Source of the DNA: Nocardia pseudovaccinii NBRC 100343
GTDB taxonomy: Bacteria > Actinomycetota > Actinomycetes > Mycobacteriales > Mycobacteriaceae
Direction: 5' to 3'
Length of the DNA stretch: 64,000 nt
Assembly: GCF_001613225.1 (NCBI RefSeq)
Contig: NZ_BDBY01000121.1
Location: 1 to 64,000, forward strand
How positions within the stretch are numbered: the stretch's first letter is position 1; each line of letters starts with the position of its first letter. The position numbers were made by a program, and so were the translations under genes. A model generated the notes under the pieces. That model was not told where the DNA came from. It did not search any database and saw nothing but the letters and a program-made list of their open reading frames with translations. Of this stretch, positions 24,932 to 32,693 are shown piece after piece.

Positions 24932-25693
24932 ATGCAGATCAGCAATAGCGTCGCCGTCGTCACCGGCGGTGCCTCCGGCCTCGGCCTGGCTACCACAAAG
25001 GCTCTGGTCGCCGACGGTGCATACGTCGTGATCATCGATCTCTCCACCTCGAACGGTGAAGCCGTCGCCAAGGAGCTCGGCGACCGGGTGCGCTTCGTCG
25101 CCGCCGACGTCACCGACCAGAATGCGGTCGCCGCGGCGCTCGACGTCGCCGAATCCCTCGGCCCATTGCGGGTCGCGGTCAACTGTGCCGGTATCGGCAA
25201 TGCGATCAAGACCGTCAGCAAGAATGGGCCGTATCCGCTGGATGCGTTCACCAAGGTGATCAGCGTCAACCTCGTCGGCACGTTCAACGTGATCCGGCTC
25301 GCCGCCGAACGTATAGCCAAGACCGAACCCGTCGACGGTGAACGCGGCGTCATCATCAACACCGCTTCGGTAGCGGCTTTCGAGGGCCAGATCGGCCAGG
25401 CGGCCTACTCGGCTTCCAAGGGGGGCGTCGTAGGTATGACCCTGCCCATCGCGCGTGACCTCGCCTCGCTGCTCATCCGTGTCAACACCATCGCGCCAGG
25501 CTTGTTCAAGACGCCTCTCCTGGGGACGCTCCCCGAGGAAGCACAGAAGTCGCTCGGTGCGCAGGTGCCCCATCCATCCCGACTCGGCGACCCGTCCGAA
25601 TACGGCGCTCTCGCCGCTCACATCGTCGCGAACCCCATGCTCAACGGCGAAACAATCCGGCTTGATGGCGCCATCCGAATGGCGCCGCGCTGA
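24932..25693 (+). CDS. SDR family 3-hydroxyacyl-CoA dehydrogenase (HSD17B10-like)
   Basis: A 253-residue short-chain dehydrogenase with the cofactor motif [18 protein letters not shown]-type CAGIG, and catalytic Ser and Tyr/Lys in [23 protein letters not shown]. The pattern [30 protein letters not shown] and the C-terminal [20 protein letters not shown]...[13 protein letters not shown] are characteristic of type-2 3-hydroxyacyl-CoA dehydrogenases that also act on hydroxysteroids. It would oxidise a 3-hydroxyacyl-CoA to the ketoacyl-CoA with NAD. ATG 24932 has GAAAGG upstream. Transcription probably ends at the strong stem at 25722-25764. Confidence 0.88.
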   Translation: MQISNSVAVVTGGASGLGLATTKALVADGAYVVIIDLSTSNGEAVAKELGDRVRFVAADVTDQNAVAAALDVAESLGPLRVAVNCAGIGNAIKTVSKNGPYPLDAFTKVISVNLVGTFNVIRLAAERIAKTEPVDGERGVIINTASVAAFEGQIGQAAYSASKGGVVGMTLPIARDLASLLIRVNTIAPGLFKTPLLGTLPEEAQKSLGAQVPHPSRLGDPSEYGALAAHIVANPMLNGETIRLDGAIRMAPR

Positions 25694-25721
25694 CAACTGA
25701 TCCAGGGAGCGGTTGGTCCAG

Positions 25722-25764
25722 CTGCTCTGGGAGTCGGTGGATTCCACACCGACTCCCAGAGCAG
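25722..25764 (+). terminator. Bidirectional terminator between convergent genes
   Basis: An 18-bp perfect stem (25722-25739 with 25747-25764) with a 7-base loop lies 29 bases after the SDR stop and 99 bases after the end of the convergent crotonase operon. It is the most stable hairpin noticed in the window and can serve both directions. There is no long T-run. Confidence 0.8.
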
Positions 25765-25862
25765 AATTGCTCGGGTTCGCGAGGTTTCACGCTGCGCCGG
25801 AGCATGCCAGTCCGCCGGGCAACGCCCGATGAGCGGACGGCGGCAGCTCCCAGCGCCTGTCG

Positions 25863-26642
25863 TTATCGGGCGCTCTTTGTCATCGCATCGGCGACATTCC
25901 GAAAGTCGTCACCGACCAGCAGACCGCCCTGAATCGCACCGAGCGCGGACAGCTCAGCGTCGAAGGGGGTGGACCCAGCCCGCCGAAGCGACGCCTTGCT
26001 GCTCTCGACTGCCGGGCGACTGAACGCGGCCAAGCGAGCGGCGATCGAATCGACCTCGCCGCGCAGCGCATCAGGAGCGACAACAGAATTCACCAGACCC
26101 CACGAATACGCCGTGGCGGCATCGACCGTGCGCCCGAGGAGGACCATCTCGGCAGCTCGCGTACTGCCGATAGCCCGAGTGAGCAGGTGCGCGCCGCCCA
26201 TGCCCGGAACGAGTCCTACATTGATCCAGGAACTCGCGAACTTCGCCGTCGAACTGGAGACCCGAAGGTCGCAGGCCATTGCCAGGTCGAGTCCTGCTCC
26301 CATCGCCGGGCCATTGATAGCCGCGATCACGGGAAACGCAACCGAACCGAGCACACCGACCATGCGGTGGAACCGGCTGTATATTGCGTCGGTTGCGGCA
26401 CGCGGCCCACCGGCGGCCACCGCAGCGAGGCTCGGCAGATCGCCGCCTGCACAAAAGGCGGTTCCGGCGCCGGTCAAGACCGCCACACGGACGGTTTTTC
26501 CCCGATCCGCATCAACCAATGCATCGCCGATGACCTCGACTAGATTGACTGTGAGAGCATTGCGCCGAGCGGCGCGGTTGAGTGTCATCCAGAGGACATC
26601 CCCCCGGTGCTCGACAAGCAGTTCGTCCATCGTTTCCGACAT
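25863..26642 (-). CDS. Crotonase superfamily protein (enoyl-CoA hydratase/isomerase-like)
   Basis: A 259-residue crotonase with the oxyanion loop GTAFCAGGDLPSL and INGPAMGAG. The two hydratase glutamates are not conserved: the first position reads GAGLDLAM (Asp) and the second FASSWINVGLVPGMGG (no Glu). It is therefore unlikely to be a standard hydratase and may be an isomerase, hydrolase or C-C bond-cleaving member. ATG 26642 is preceded by GGAGGAG. It is the last gene of the operon that runs down from the aldo/keto reductase at 31967 (two acyl-CoA synthetases, an NMO-type enzyme), 119 bases after the synthetase stop. Confidence 0.82.
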   Translation of the reverse strand: MSETMDELLVEHRGDVLWMTLNRAARRNALTVNLVEVIGDALVDADRGKTVRVAVLTGAGTAFCAGGDLPSLAAVAAGGPRAATDAIYSRFHRMVGVLGSVAFPVIAAINGPAMGAGLDLAMACDLRVSSSTAKFASSWINVGLVPGMGGAHLLTRAIGSTRAAEMVLLGRTVDAATAYSWGLVNSVVAPDALRGEVDSIAARLAAFSRPAVESSKASLRRAGSTPFDAELSALGAIQGGLLVGDDFRNVADAMTKSAR

Positions 26643-26761
26643 TTGCTCCTCCATCGTCGTGAGCGGACCACATCCCCGCGAGAGCAAAAGCCGCCCGACA
26701 ACCGGTCAACTGCTTGCGCACGGCTTATACATTTGATTCCTTAGCTGCGGGAATACTGGTT

Positions 26762-28303
26762 TCAGTGCTGCCCCTCCGCCGTTCCGGTGTTCCCGAGACC
26801 GCCGATCAGACTGCGTCGCAGGATCTTTCCACTCGGGAGCCGCGGAATCCCGCCGAAAGCAATCGACCGCGGAGCCTTGAAGTGTGCCAGTCTTGTTCGG
26901 CAGTAGTCGATCAACTCGCGCTCGAGATCGTGGCCTGGTGTAATCCCCGGTGCAGGCTGAACGACCGCATGCACGCGTTGTCCCATCTCCTCGTCCGGCA
27001 ATCCGATTACCGCCACATCGCTCACAGCAGGGTGCAGGATCAATGCGTCCTCGATTTCCTGCGGATAGATGTTCACCCCACCGGACAAAATCAGATCGGA
27101 TCGCCGGGCCGAAAGGTACAGATACCCGTCCTCGTCGACATGACCGAGGTCCCCAAGCGTATTCCATCCCTTGTCGTTGAACGCCTGCGCAGTTTTGGCT
27201 GCGTCACCGAGATACTCGAACCGCTGAACGTCGCTAAACCACACGGTTCCCACCTCACCCGGCGCGAGTTCCTTCCCAGCGTCGTCGCAGATGTGCACGA
27301 TGCCCTGGACCGCCTTGCCGACCGAACCGCGATGAGCGAGCCAGTCCGGGCTGTCGATCATGAAAAAGCCGGTTCCCTCACTCCCGGAATAGAATTCGGT
27401 CAGTTTGGGGCCGAACCACTCGATCATGCGCTCTTTGACCTCCACCGGGCACGGGGCCGCCGAATGAACCACGAGCCGAATGCTCGCTACGTCGTATCGA
27501 TCTCTGGCCGCCTCAGGCAATTTGAGCATCCGCACGAACATGGTGGGCACGAACTGCGCATGAGTCACCGCGAATTCATCGATCAGCCGCAGCGTCTGCT
27601 CGGCATCGAACCTCTCCATCACCACTGCGGTTCCACCGTTGCGGATCGTGCCCATGGTCCAGCCCAGCGGCGCCGCGTGGTAGAGCGGACCGGTGCTGAG
27701 ATAGACAGTGTCGGCCCCGAAGCCGAAGGCAGTTCTCATCAAATGGTCGATCCCGAGCCCGGATCCGAACGCCCTGACGGCCAGATTCGGCAGTATCCCC
27801 TTGGGGCGCCCCGTCGTCCCGGACGAGTACAGCATGTAATAGCCCTCGGACTGGTCTGCGATGGGCGTGCCTGGAAGCTGCGCGACCGCTTGCTCCAGTG
27901 AATCGACCACCGCCGCGTTCCCGCCGACCGTCACTCGCGATTCGAGCCCAGGTGCCGCAGCTTCGGCTACCGCTGCGAGGCCGGCCAAGGGTGCCGAGTG
28001 AACAAGCATGCGTGCGCCGCAGTTCGCGACGATATACGCCGCCTCGTCCGCACTCAGATGCCAATTGACCGGCGTGTACAGCAGCCCTGATCGCTGTGCG
28101 GCCCAGACCACCGGGAAGACCTCGAGCTGATTCTGCATCAGGATCGCTATGTGGTCACCGGGCGCGAGCCCACGGGACCGGAACAGGTGGGCAATCTGAT
28201 TCGAACGTTGCTCGAGCTCACGGTAAGTCAATATCTCACCGCTACCCGCCATGACGATCGCGGCCTTGTCCTCGTACCGAGCGGCCAATTCCGTGAGATC
28301 CAT
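26762..28303 (-). CDS. Acyl-CoA synthetase (ANL superfamily, FadD-like)
   Basis: A 513-residue AMP-forming ligase activating a carboxylic acid to its CoA thioester. The P-loop-like motif is LYSSGTTGRPKGI, the adenylate-binding motif is FYSGSEGTGFF, the hinge is NTLGDLGHVDEDGYLYLSARRSDLILSGGVNIYPQEIE, and the C-terminal catalytic Lys is in LPSGKILRRSL. ATG 28303 (MDLTELAARY) is chosen as the conserved N-terminus. It is one of two different synthetases in the same operon, flanking the NMO-like gene, which suggests that the pathway activates more than one acid. Confidence 0.9.
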   Translation of the reverse strand: MDLTELAARYEDKAAIVMAGSGEILTYRELEQRSNQIAHLFRSRGLAPGDHIAILMQNQLEVFPVVWAAQRSGLLYTPVNWHLSADEAAYIVANCGARMLVHSAPLAGLAAVAEAAAPGLESRVTVGGNAAVVDSLEQAVAQLPGTPIADQSEGYYMLYSSGTTGRPKGILPNLAVRAFGSGLGIDHLMRTAFGFGADTVYLSTGPLYHAAPLGWTMGTIRNGGTAVVMERFDAEQTLRLIDEFAVTHAQFVPTMFVRMLKLPEAARDRYDVASIRLVVHSAAPCPVEVKERMIEWFGPKLTEFYSGSEGTGFFMIDSPDWLAHRGSVGKAVQGIVHICDDAGKELAPGEVGTVWFSDVQRFEYLGDAAKTAQAFNDKGWNTLGDLGHVDEDGYLYLSARRSDLILSGGVNIYPQEIEDALILHPAVSDVAVIGLPDEEMGQRVHAVVQPAPGITPGHDLERELIDYCRTRLAHFKAPRSIAFGGIPRLPSGKILRRSLIGGLGNTGTAEGQH

Positions 28304-28342
28304 TTCGCTCCCCGTTCTCATCTTGCAGGGATCGACGGCCGG

Positions 28343-29308
28343 TCAGGTGTTATCCACCAACGTCTTTCGCCATTCACCTGGCATGCGCGCAGCAACAAGT
28401 TCGTCGGCAAGCCGATCCACCACGGCCTGGACGGGTGGCACATCGTCGATCAGGCCGGTCGAGTGCCCCGCGCTCCACACCGTCTTCCACGGCTTCACCC
28501 CTTCAGGGAGGTTCGGGCGGTGTTTGCCGGTTGGCTGCGGAAGGTTCCGGGGGTCCAGGCCGGCCCGCACGATGGACGGCTCGAGGAAACTGGCGGGCAG
28601 GCCCGCGATCGCGTCGGTGAACAGGACATCCTCACTCTCCGAGGTGACCAGCATATCTTTCTGATCATCGAACGCACCCGACTCGGCAGTCGCGATGAAC
28701 CGCGTTCCCATGACGACGATATCCGCCCCGAGAGCCAGGGCCGCCGCGATCCCGTTACCGTCGGCGATGCCACCGGCCAGCATGATCCGTCCATCGAAGA
28801 AGCGTCGTACCTTGGGCAGGAACGAGAACGGCGACAGCGTTCCCGCATGCCCGCCCGCGCCCGCGCAGACCAGCATCAGCCCGTCCACGCCCGCTTCGAC
28901 GGCCTTCTCGGCGTGCCGGATAGTCGTCACGTCGTGAAAGACTTCGCCGCCCCACTCGTGGGCGGCATCCACGACCTCGCGGGGGTCTCCCATATTGGTC
29001 AGGATGAGCGGTGCCTGGTGCTTGCGCACTGTGGCCAGGGCCTGATTACGCGCCTGCTTGTCGAGGGCTGCCGAGGCAAGCATATTCACGCAGAACGGCG
29101 CGAATTCGCCTCCGGCATCCAGTGTTTCGTTCTCTGCCTCGCGGATGGCGTGCAGCCATGTCTCCAGAGTCTCGGGTCGGCGCGGATTGGCAGAGGGGAA
29201 CGATCCGATTACGCCCGCCCGGCAGGATGCGATGACCAGGTCGAGACTGGAGACGATGAACATCGGTGCCGCCATGACGGGGATCCGCAGCGAGTTCCAT
29301 TTGATCAT
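28343..29308 (-). CDS. Nitronate monooxygenase family FMN enzyme
   Basis: A 321-residue (beta/alpha)8 flavin protein of the 2-nitropropane dioxygenase/NMO family. FMN- and substrate-binding features include RIPVMAAPMF at the N-terminus, CAGAGGHAGTLSPF with the conserved His, and [29 protein letters not shown]. In actinobacterial CoA pathways such proteins are often not nitronate oxidases; IpdC in steroid ring breakdown is an example acting on a CoA thioester. ATG 29308 overlaps the stop of the upstream synthetase by 4 bases (ATGA), so the two are coupled. The true substrate is unknown. Confidence 0.85.
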   Translation of the reverse strand: MIKWNSLRIPVMAAPMFIVSSLDLVIASCRAGVIGSFPSANPRRPETLETWLHAIREAENETLDAGGEFAPFCVNMLASAALDKQARNQALATVRKHQAPLILTNMGDPREVVDAAHEWGGEVFHDVTTIRHAEKAVEAGVDGLMLVCAGAGGHAGTLSPFSFLPKVRRFFDGRIMLAGGIADGNGIAAALALGADIVVMGTRFIATAESGAFDDQKDMLVTSESEDVLFTDAIAGLPASFLEPSIVRAGLDPRNLPQPTGKHRPNLPEGVKPWKTVWSAGHSTGLIDDVPPVQAVVDRLADELVAARMPGEWRKTLVDNT

Positions 29309-30921
29309 GTGTTGTCCACCTCGATGAAGTATTTTCTCCGCAGTTCGCTTTTGCGGATCTTGCCCACAGCTGTGCGCGGCAGTTCGTCGACCGTCGCCAG
29401 CCTTTCGGGGGTTTTCTGTTTCGCCAGACCGGATGCCGCGAAGTGGCGACGTACTTCGTCCAGGTCGAGTTCCCCGCCGGGGGTGAGCACGACGACCGCT
29501 GCGGCGACTTCGCCGTATCGCTGATCGGGTGCCGCAACCACTACGCATTCGGCCACATTCGGGTGCGAGCTCAGCACGTCTTCGATCTGGCCGGATGAGA
29601 TCGTTTCGCCCCCGCGAATGATTACGTCCTTGATCCGGTCGGTCACCGAGAGTCTGCCGTCGGTATCGAAGTGGCCGAGGTCGCCGGTACGCAGCCAGCC
29701 GTCCTCGGTGAACGCGGCACCATCCAGCGCCGAGTCGCGGTATCCGATGAATTGGTCGGGCCCCCGCGTGACAATCTCACCGTCGACACCGACCGGCACG
29801 TCGTAGCCATTTCGATCCACGATCCGCACCTCGACACCTGGCAGAGGTGCACCGTCTGTGTGGATCCGCGCTTCTTGCGGATCGCGCACGTTGCAGACGG
29901 TGATCGTCGGATGTTCGGTAGCGCCGTAGCACCGGTAGGTGGTGATGCCGGCCGCCGCGGCCCGCCTGCCGAGTTCCTCGGGGACCGTAGCTGCACCCAC
30001 CATCAATTCAGTCAGACTCGCCAGCTTGTCGCCCCGATCCTCGAGATCGAGAATTCCGGCGAGGTGGAAGGGCGTCGCAACGGTAGACGTGACACCGTAC
30101 CGAGAGATCAGCTCCACAGCCGCACGCGGATCCCAATCCTTCATGTAGACGGTCGTTGTCCCGTGCAGAATCGGGCACAGCATGCTCGCGACACCCGCTA
30201 TATGACCGGGGGGAAAAGCGACCAGATGCACTGAGCCCGCGCGCGTGTCCTGCAGTTTCGGGATGGTGCGCTGCTCGGCGAGCACCGAATTGTGGCTGTG
30301 CTGAACGCCTTTCGGTGCCGAGGTGGTCCCGGAAGTGTAGGTGAGCAAACAGACGTCGTCCGAACTCACCAGCGGCTTGTGGTACACGGCACTCCCACCG
30401 AGCTCCGACCATGCGGTTGCGCCGGCGCATTCCGCTCCGACGACGATGATCCGCTCGAGCGTAGGCACGGCGGACAGCGTTGCTATTCGGTCGGTGTAAC
30501 GGGTGGTACGCACCCGTTCCGGCATAATCAGTACCTTCGCCGCAGACTGCTCGAGAATGAAGGACAGCTCCGCGGAGCCGTAGATGTGCACAACCGGTAC
30601 GAGTGTTGCCCCGGTAAGAAGGACCGCCTCATAGGCGACCGAACACTCGAACTGGTTGGGCAACTGGACGACTACCGAGTCTCCTGGGCCGATCCCCATA
30701 CTCTGCAGACTGGCGGCAACACGCTCGGCTTCCCGATGGATCTCACCGACCGAGGTCTCGATCAACGCACTGTTCTCAGCGAAGACCACCGCTGTGCGCG
30801 CGTTTTCCCGGCCGCGTTCGGCAAAAGTATCTATGAGGGTCCGCTCCGAATACCAGCCGTCTCGATACCACCTGGCGCGCAACGCTTCCCGTCCGCACGT
30901 CGAGGGGCGGGGGGTCGTCAT
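29305..30921 (-). CDS. Acyl-CoA synthetase (ANL superfamily)
   Basis: A 538-residue AMP-forming ligase with the motif LLTYTSGTTSAPKGVQHSH, the adenylate motif RCYGATEHPT, the hinge GWLRTGDLGHFDTDGRLSVTDRIKDVIIRGGETISSGQIE, and the Lys motif LPRTAVGKIRKSELR. Its N-terminus (WYRDGWYSERTLIDTFAERG) is of the cyclohexanecarboxylate/medium-chain type, which hints at a cyclic or branched acid, though that is a guess from remembered relatives. The start overlaps the aldo/keto reductase stop (30918-30921), and the stop overlaps the NMO-like start. Confidence 0.9.
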   Translation of the reverse strand: MTTPRPSTCGREALRARWYRDGWYSERTLIDTFAERGRENARTAVVFAENSALIETSVGEIHREAERVAASLQSMGIGPGDSVVVQLPNQFECSVAYEAVLLTGATLVPVVHIYGSAELSFILEQSAAKVLIMPERVRTTRYTDRIATLSAVPTLERIIVVGAECAGATAWSELGGSAVYHKPLVSSDDVCLLTYTSGTTSAPKGVQHSHNSVLAEQRTIPKLQDTRAGSVHLVAFPPGHIAGVASMLCPILHGTTTVYMKDWDPRAAVELISRYGVTSTVATPFHLAGILDLEDRGDKLASLTELMVGAATVPEELGRRAAAAGITTYRCYGATEHPTITVCNVRDPQEARIHTDGAPLPGVEVRIVDRNGYDVPVGVDGEIVTRGPDQFIGYRDSALDGAAFTEDGWLRTGDLGHFDTDGRLSVTDRIKDVIIRGGETISSGQIEDVLSSHPNVAECVVVAAPDQRYGEVAAAVVVLTPGGELDLDEVRRHFAASGLAKQKTPERLATVDELPRTAVGKIRKSELRRKYFIEVDNT

Positions 30922-31967
30922 CGTCTGGCTCCGGCCCGTCGCGGGGATCTGCGCAAGTGCTTGTGTCGGACCGCCCGCGGCTCATAGGCGATATCCGCCC
31001 GTGCGATGGTCACCCCCGGTGCGACCACCTCGTCGAGGAGATCGAGTACATCGTCGGACAAGACCGTGTCGACCACGTTCAGTTGGCTTTCCAGCTGATC
31101 CATTGTGCGTGGACCGATAATCGTCGCAGTAACCGCCGGATGCGCGAGGGTGAACCCGAGTGCCAGCGTGATCAAGTCGATACCCGCCTCGGCGGCTATA
31201 CCATCGAGCCGATCCAGGAGGTCGAGTTTTCGCTGTGCGCCATAGGAATCGACACGCCATGACCCAGTGGCAAGGCGACTGAATCGTGCGTGGTCGCCGG
31301 GTTGGTGATCGCGGCGGTACTTACCGGTCAACCATCCACCGTTGAGAGGGCTCCAGACGATCGCGCCCATACCGTACCGCTGACAAGTGGGAAATACGTC
31401 GCGTTCGGCACCGCGGACGAATATCGAATAGGGCGGCTGCTCACAGCGCGGTTTGATGTGGCCATGGTCTGCGGCGACCCACTGTGCCTCCACGATCGCT
31501 TCCGCAGGAAATGTCGACGTGCCGACTACACGGACTTTGCCATCGTGCACCAGGTCCGACATTGCACCGAGCGTTTCGTCCAGATCGGTAGCTTCGTCGA
31601 GCCGGTGCACCTGGTACAGGTCGATGTAATCGGTGCCCAGCCGACGCAGACTGTCCTCGCAGGCCCGCACGATCCATCGCCTCGATGCCCCACGGTGATT
31701 GGGGTCTCGGCTCATAGGATTGAAGAACTTGGTAGCCAAGACGACTTCGTCCCGGCGGTCTGCGATTGCTTTTCCGATGATCTCCTCGGACTCGCCATGC
31801 GAGTAGATATCGGCAGTATCAATGAAGTTGATGCCGGCGTCGAGGGCCCGGTGGACGATTTTGCGGCATTCGTTGTGATCGCTATTGCCTGCCCCTCCGA
31901 ACGACATTGCGCCCAGACACAACCGCGAGACCATCACGCCACTGCGCCCGAGAGATTCGAACTCCAT
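30918..31967 (-). CDS. Aldo/keto reductase
   Basis: A 349-residue NADPH-type reductase of the Tas/YghZ-like group. The catalytic residues are visible as Asp and Tyr in FIDTADIYSHGES, Lys in LATKFFNP and His in YQVHRLD, with the C-terminal cofactor loop TIIGPRTMDQLESQL. It precedes and overlaps (4 bases) a synthetase gene, so it belongs to the catabolic operon and probably interconverts a carbonyl and an alcohol on the substrate or supplies the aldehyde/acid path. The tail after YEPRAVRHKHLRRSP is basic and probably disordered. Confidence 0.88.
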   Translation of the reverse strand: MEFESLGRSGVMVSRLCLGAMSFGGAGNSDHNECRKIVHRALDAGINFIDTADIYSHGESEEIIGKAIADRRDEVVLATKFFNPMSRDPNHRGASRRWIVRACEDSLRRLGTDYIDLYQVHRLDEATDLDETLGAMSDLVHDGKVRVVGTSTFPAEAIVEAQWVAADHGHIKPRCEQPPYSIFVRGAERDVFPTCQRYGMGAIVWSPLNGGWLTGKYRRDHQPGDHARFSRLATGSWRVDSYGAQRKLDLLDRLDGIAAEAGIDLITLALGFTLAHPAVTATIIGPRTMDQLESQLNVVDTVLSDDVLDLLDEVVAPGVTIARADIAYEPRAVRHKHLRRSPRRAGARR

Positions 31968-31980
31968 GTTCAGTGTCCCT

Positions 31981-32115
31981 TCATACGGGTGCGCGCTTCT
32001 CGATGAAAGCGCGGCCCTTCCTCGGTTTCCTCAGTACGGTGGATGCGATCGCGTTTGTCGCGATTGCGTCCCAAGTCCTCTGGAGCGGAACGGAATCGCG
32101 AATGGCCCGAGACTG
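31981..32115 (-). pseudogene. C-terminal relic of a crotonase gene
   Basis: On the minus strand a frame ending at 31981 reads RKGRAFIEKRAPV before the stop. This is the standard tail of actinobacterial enoyl-CoA hydratases (the intact gene at 51001 ends AFAEKRAPVWKSR). About 40 residues upstream are compatible with the last helices (LQSRAIRDSV...IATNAIASTV), and nothing of the catalytic core remains. It occupies the gap between the aldo/keto reductase and DoxX genes, so an operon member was lost here. Confidence 0.5.
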
Positions 32116-32161
32116 CAACGAGGCGTCGTTGGCTTGGACCGCCCCGGCGCGTTGGCGCCGA

Positions 32162-32671
32162 TCATGACAAAGCGTCTTCGCGCTGTCGGTAACACGCGCC
32201 GAGCAACGCCGCCGATGCAATGAGACCGAGCACTGCCGACACGGCTAATCCTGCCCATCCATTGAGGATGTTTCGACCGAACAGAGCCCAGTCCAGGCTC
32301 AGGCGACCCGCACCGCCGACTGCGATCGCGATAGCGGCGACCGCCAGGATCAGGTTGTATTCCCAGCCGTTTCCGGCAATGAAGAATCCGTGACCACGGT
32401 GCACAGTCCATGCCGCCACCATCATCAGAGACACGAACGCCGCCGCGGCGAAGGGAGTGAGCAGACCGAGCGCGAGCATGATCCCGGCACCCAGTTCTGT
32501 CGAGGCGGCGAGCCATGCGTGTATTTTTCCGGGACGCATACCGATGCTGTCGAACCAGCGTGCGGTTCCAGGGATCCGCCCGCCACGGAAGAGCTTTCCG
32601 TAGCCGTGCGCGGCCATCGTCACACCGAGCAATACGCGGAGCAGTGCCGATGCTGCGTCGATCGAAGTCAT
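32162..32671 (-). CDS. DoxX family membrane protein
   Basis: A 169-residue integral membrane protein with about four hydrophobic helices (ALLRVLLGVTMAAHG, STELGAGIMLALGLLTPFAAAAFVSLMMVAAW, NLILAVAAIAIAVGG, AGLAVSAVLGLIASAALLGA) and the DoxX motif AHGYGKLF..G near the N-terminus. DoxX-like proteins sit in the cytoplasmic membrane and are linked to quinone or thiol redox work; the function here is unknown. ATG 32671 lies 23 bases after the fused acyl-CoA dehydrogenase stop, so it is probably in the same operon, and it may handle electrons from flavoenzymes. Confidence 0.85.
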   Translation of the reverse strand: MTSIDAASALLRVLLGVTMAAHGYGKLFRGGRIPGTARWFDSIGMRPGKIHAWLAASTELGAGIMLALGLLTPFAAAAFVSLMMVAAWTVHRGHGFFIAGNGWEYNLILAVAAIAIAVGGAGRLSLDWALFGRNILNGWAGLAVSAVLGLIASAALLGACYRQREDALS

Positions 32672-32693
32672 GAGATCTCCTGGCTGGGGCTGG

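Noticed and set aside
28151..29524. Open frame of 457 codons on the plus strand
   Set aside because: Antisense to the NMO-like gene and the synthetase gene; the composition is the mirror of GC-rich codons and no motif is present.
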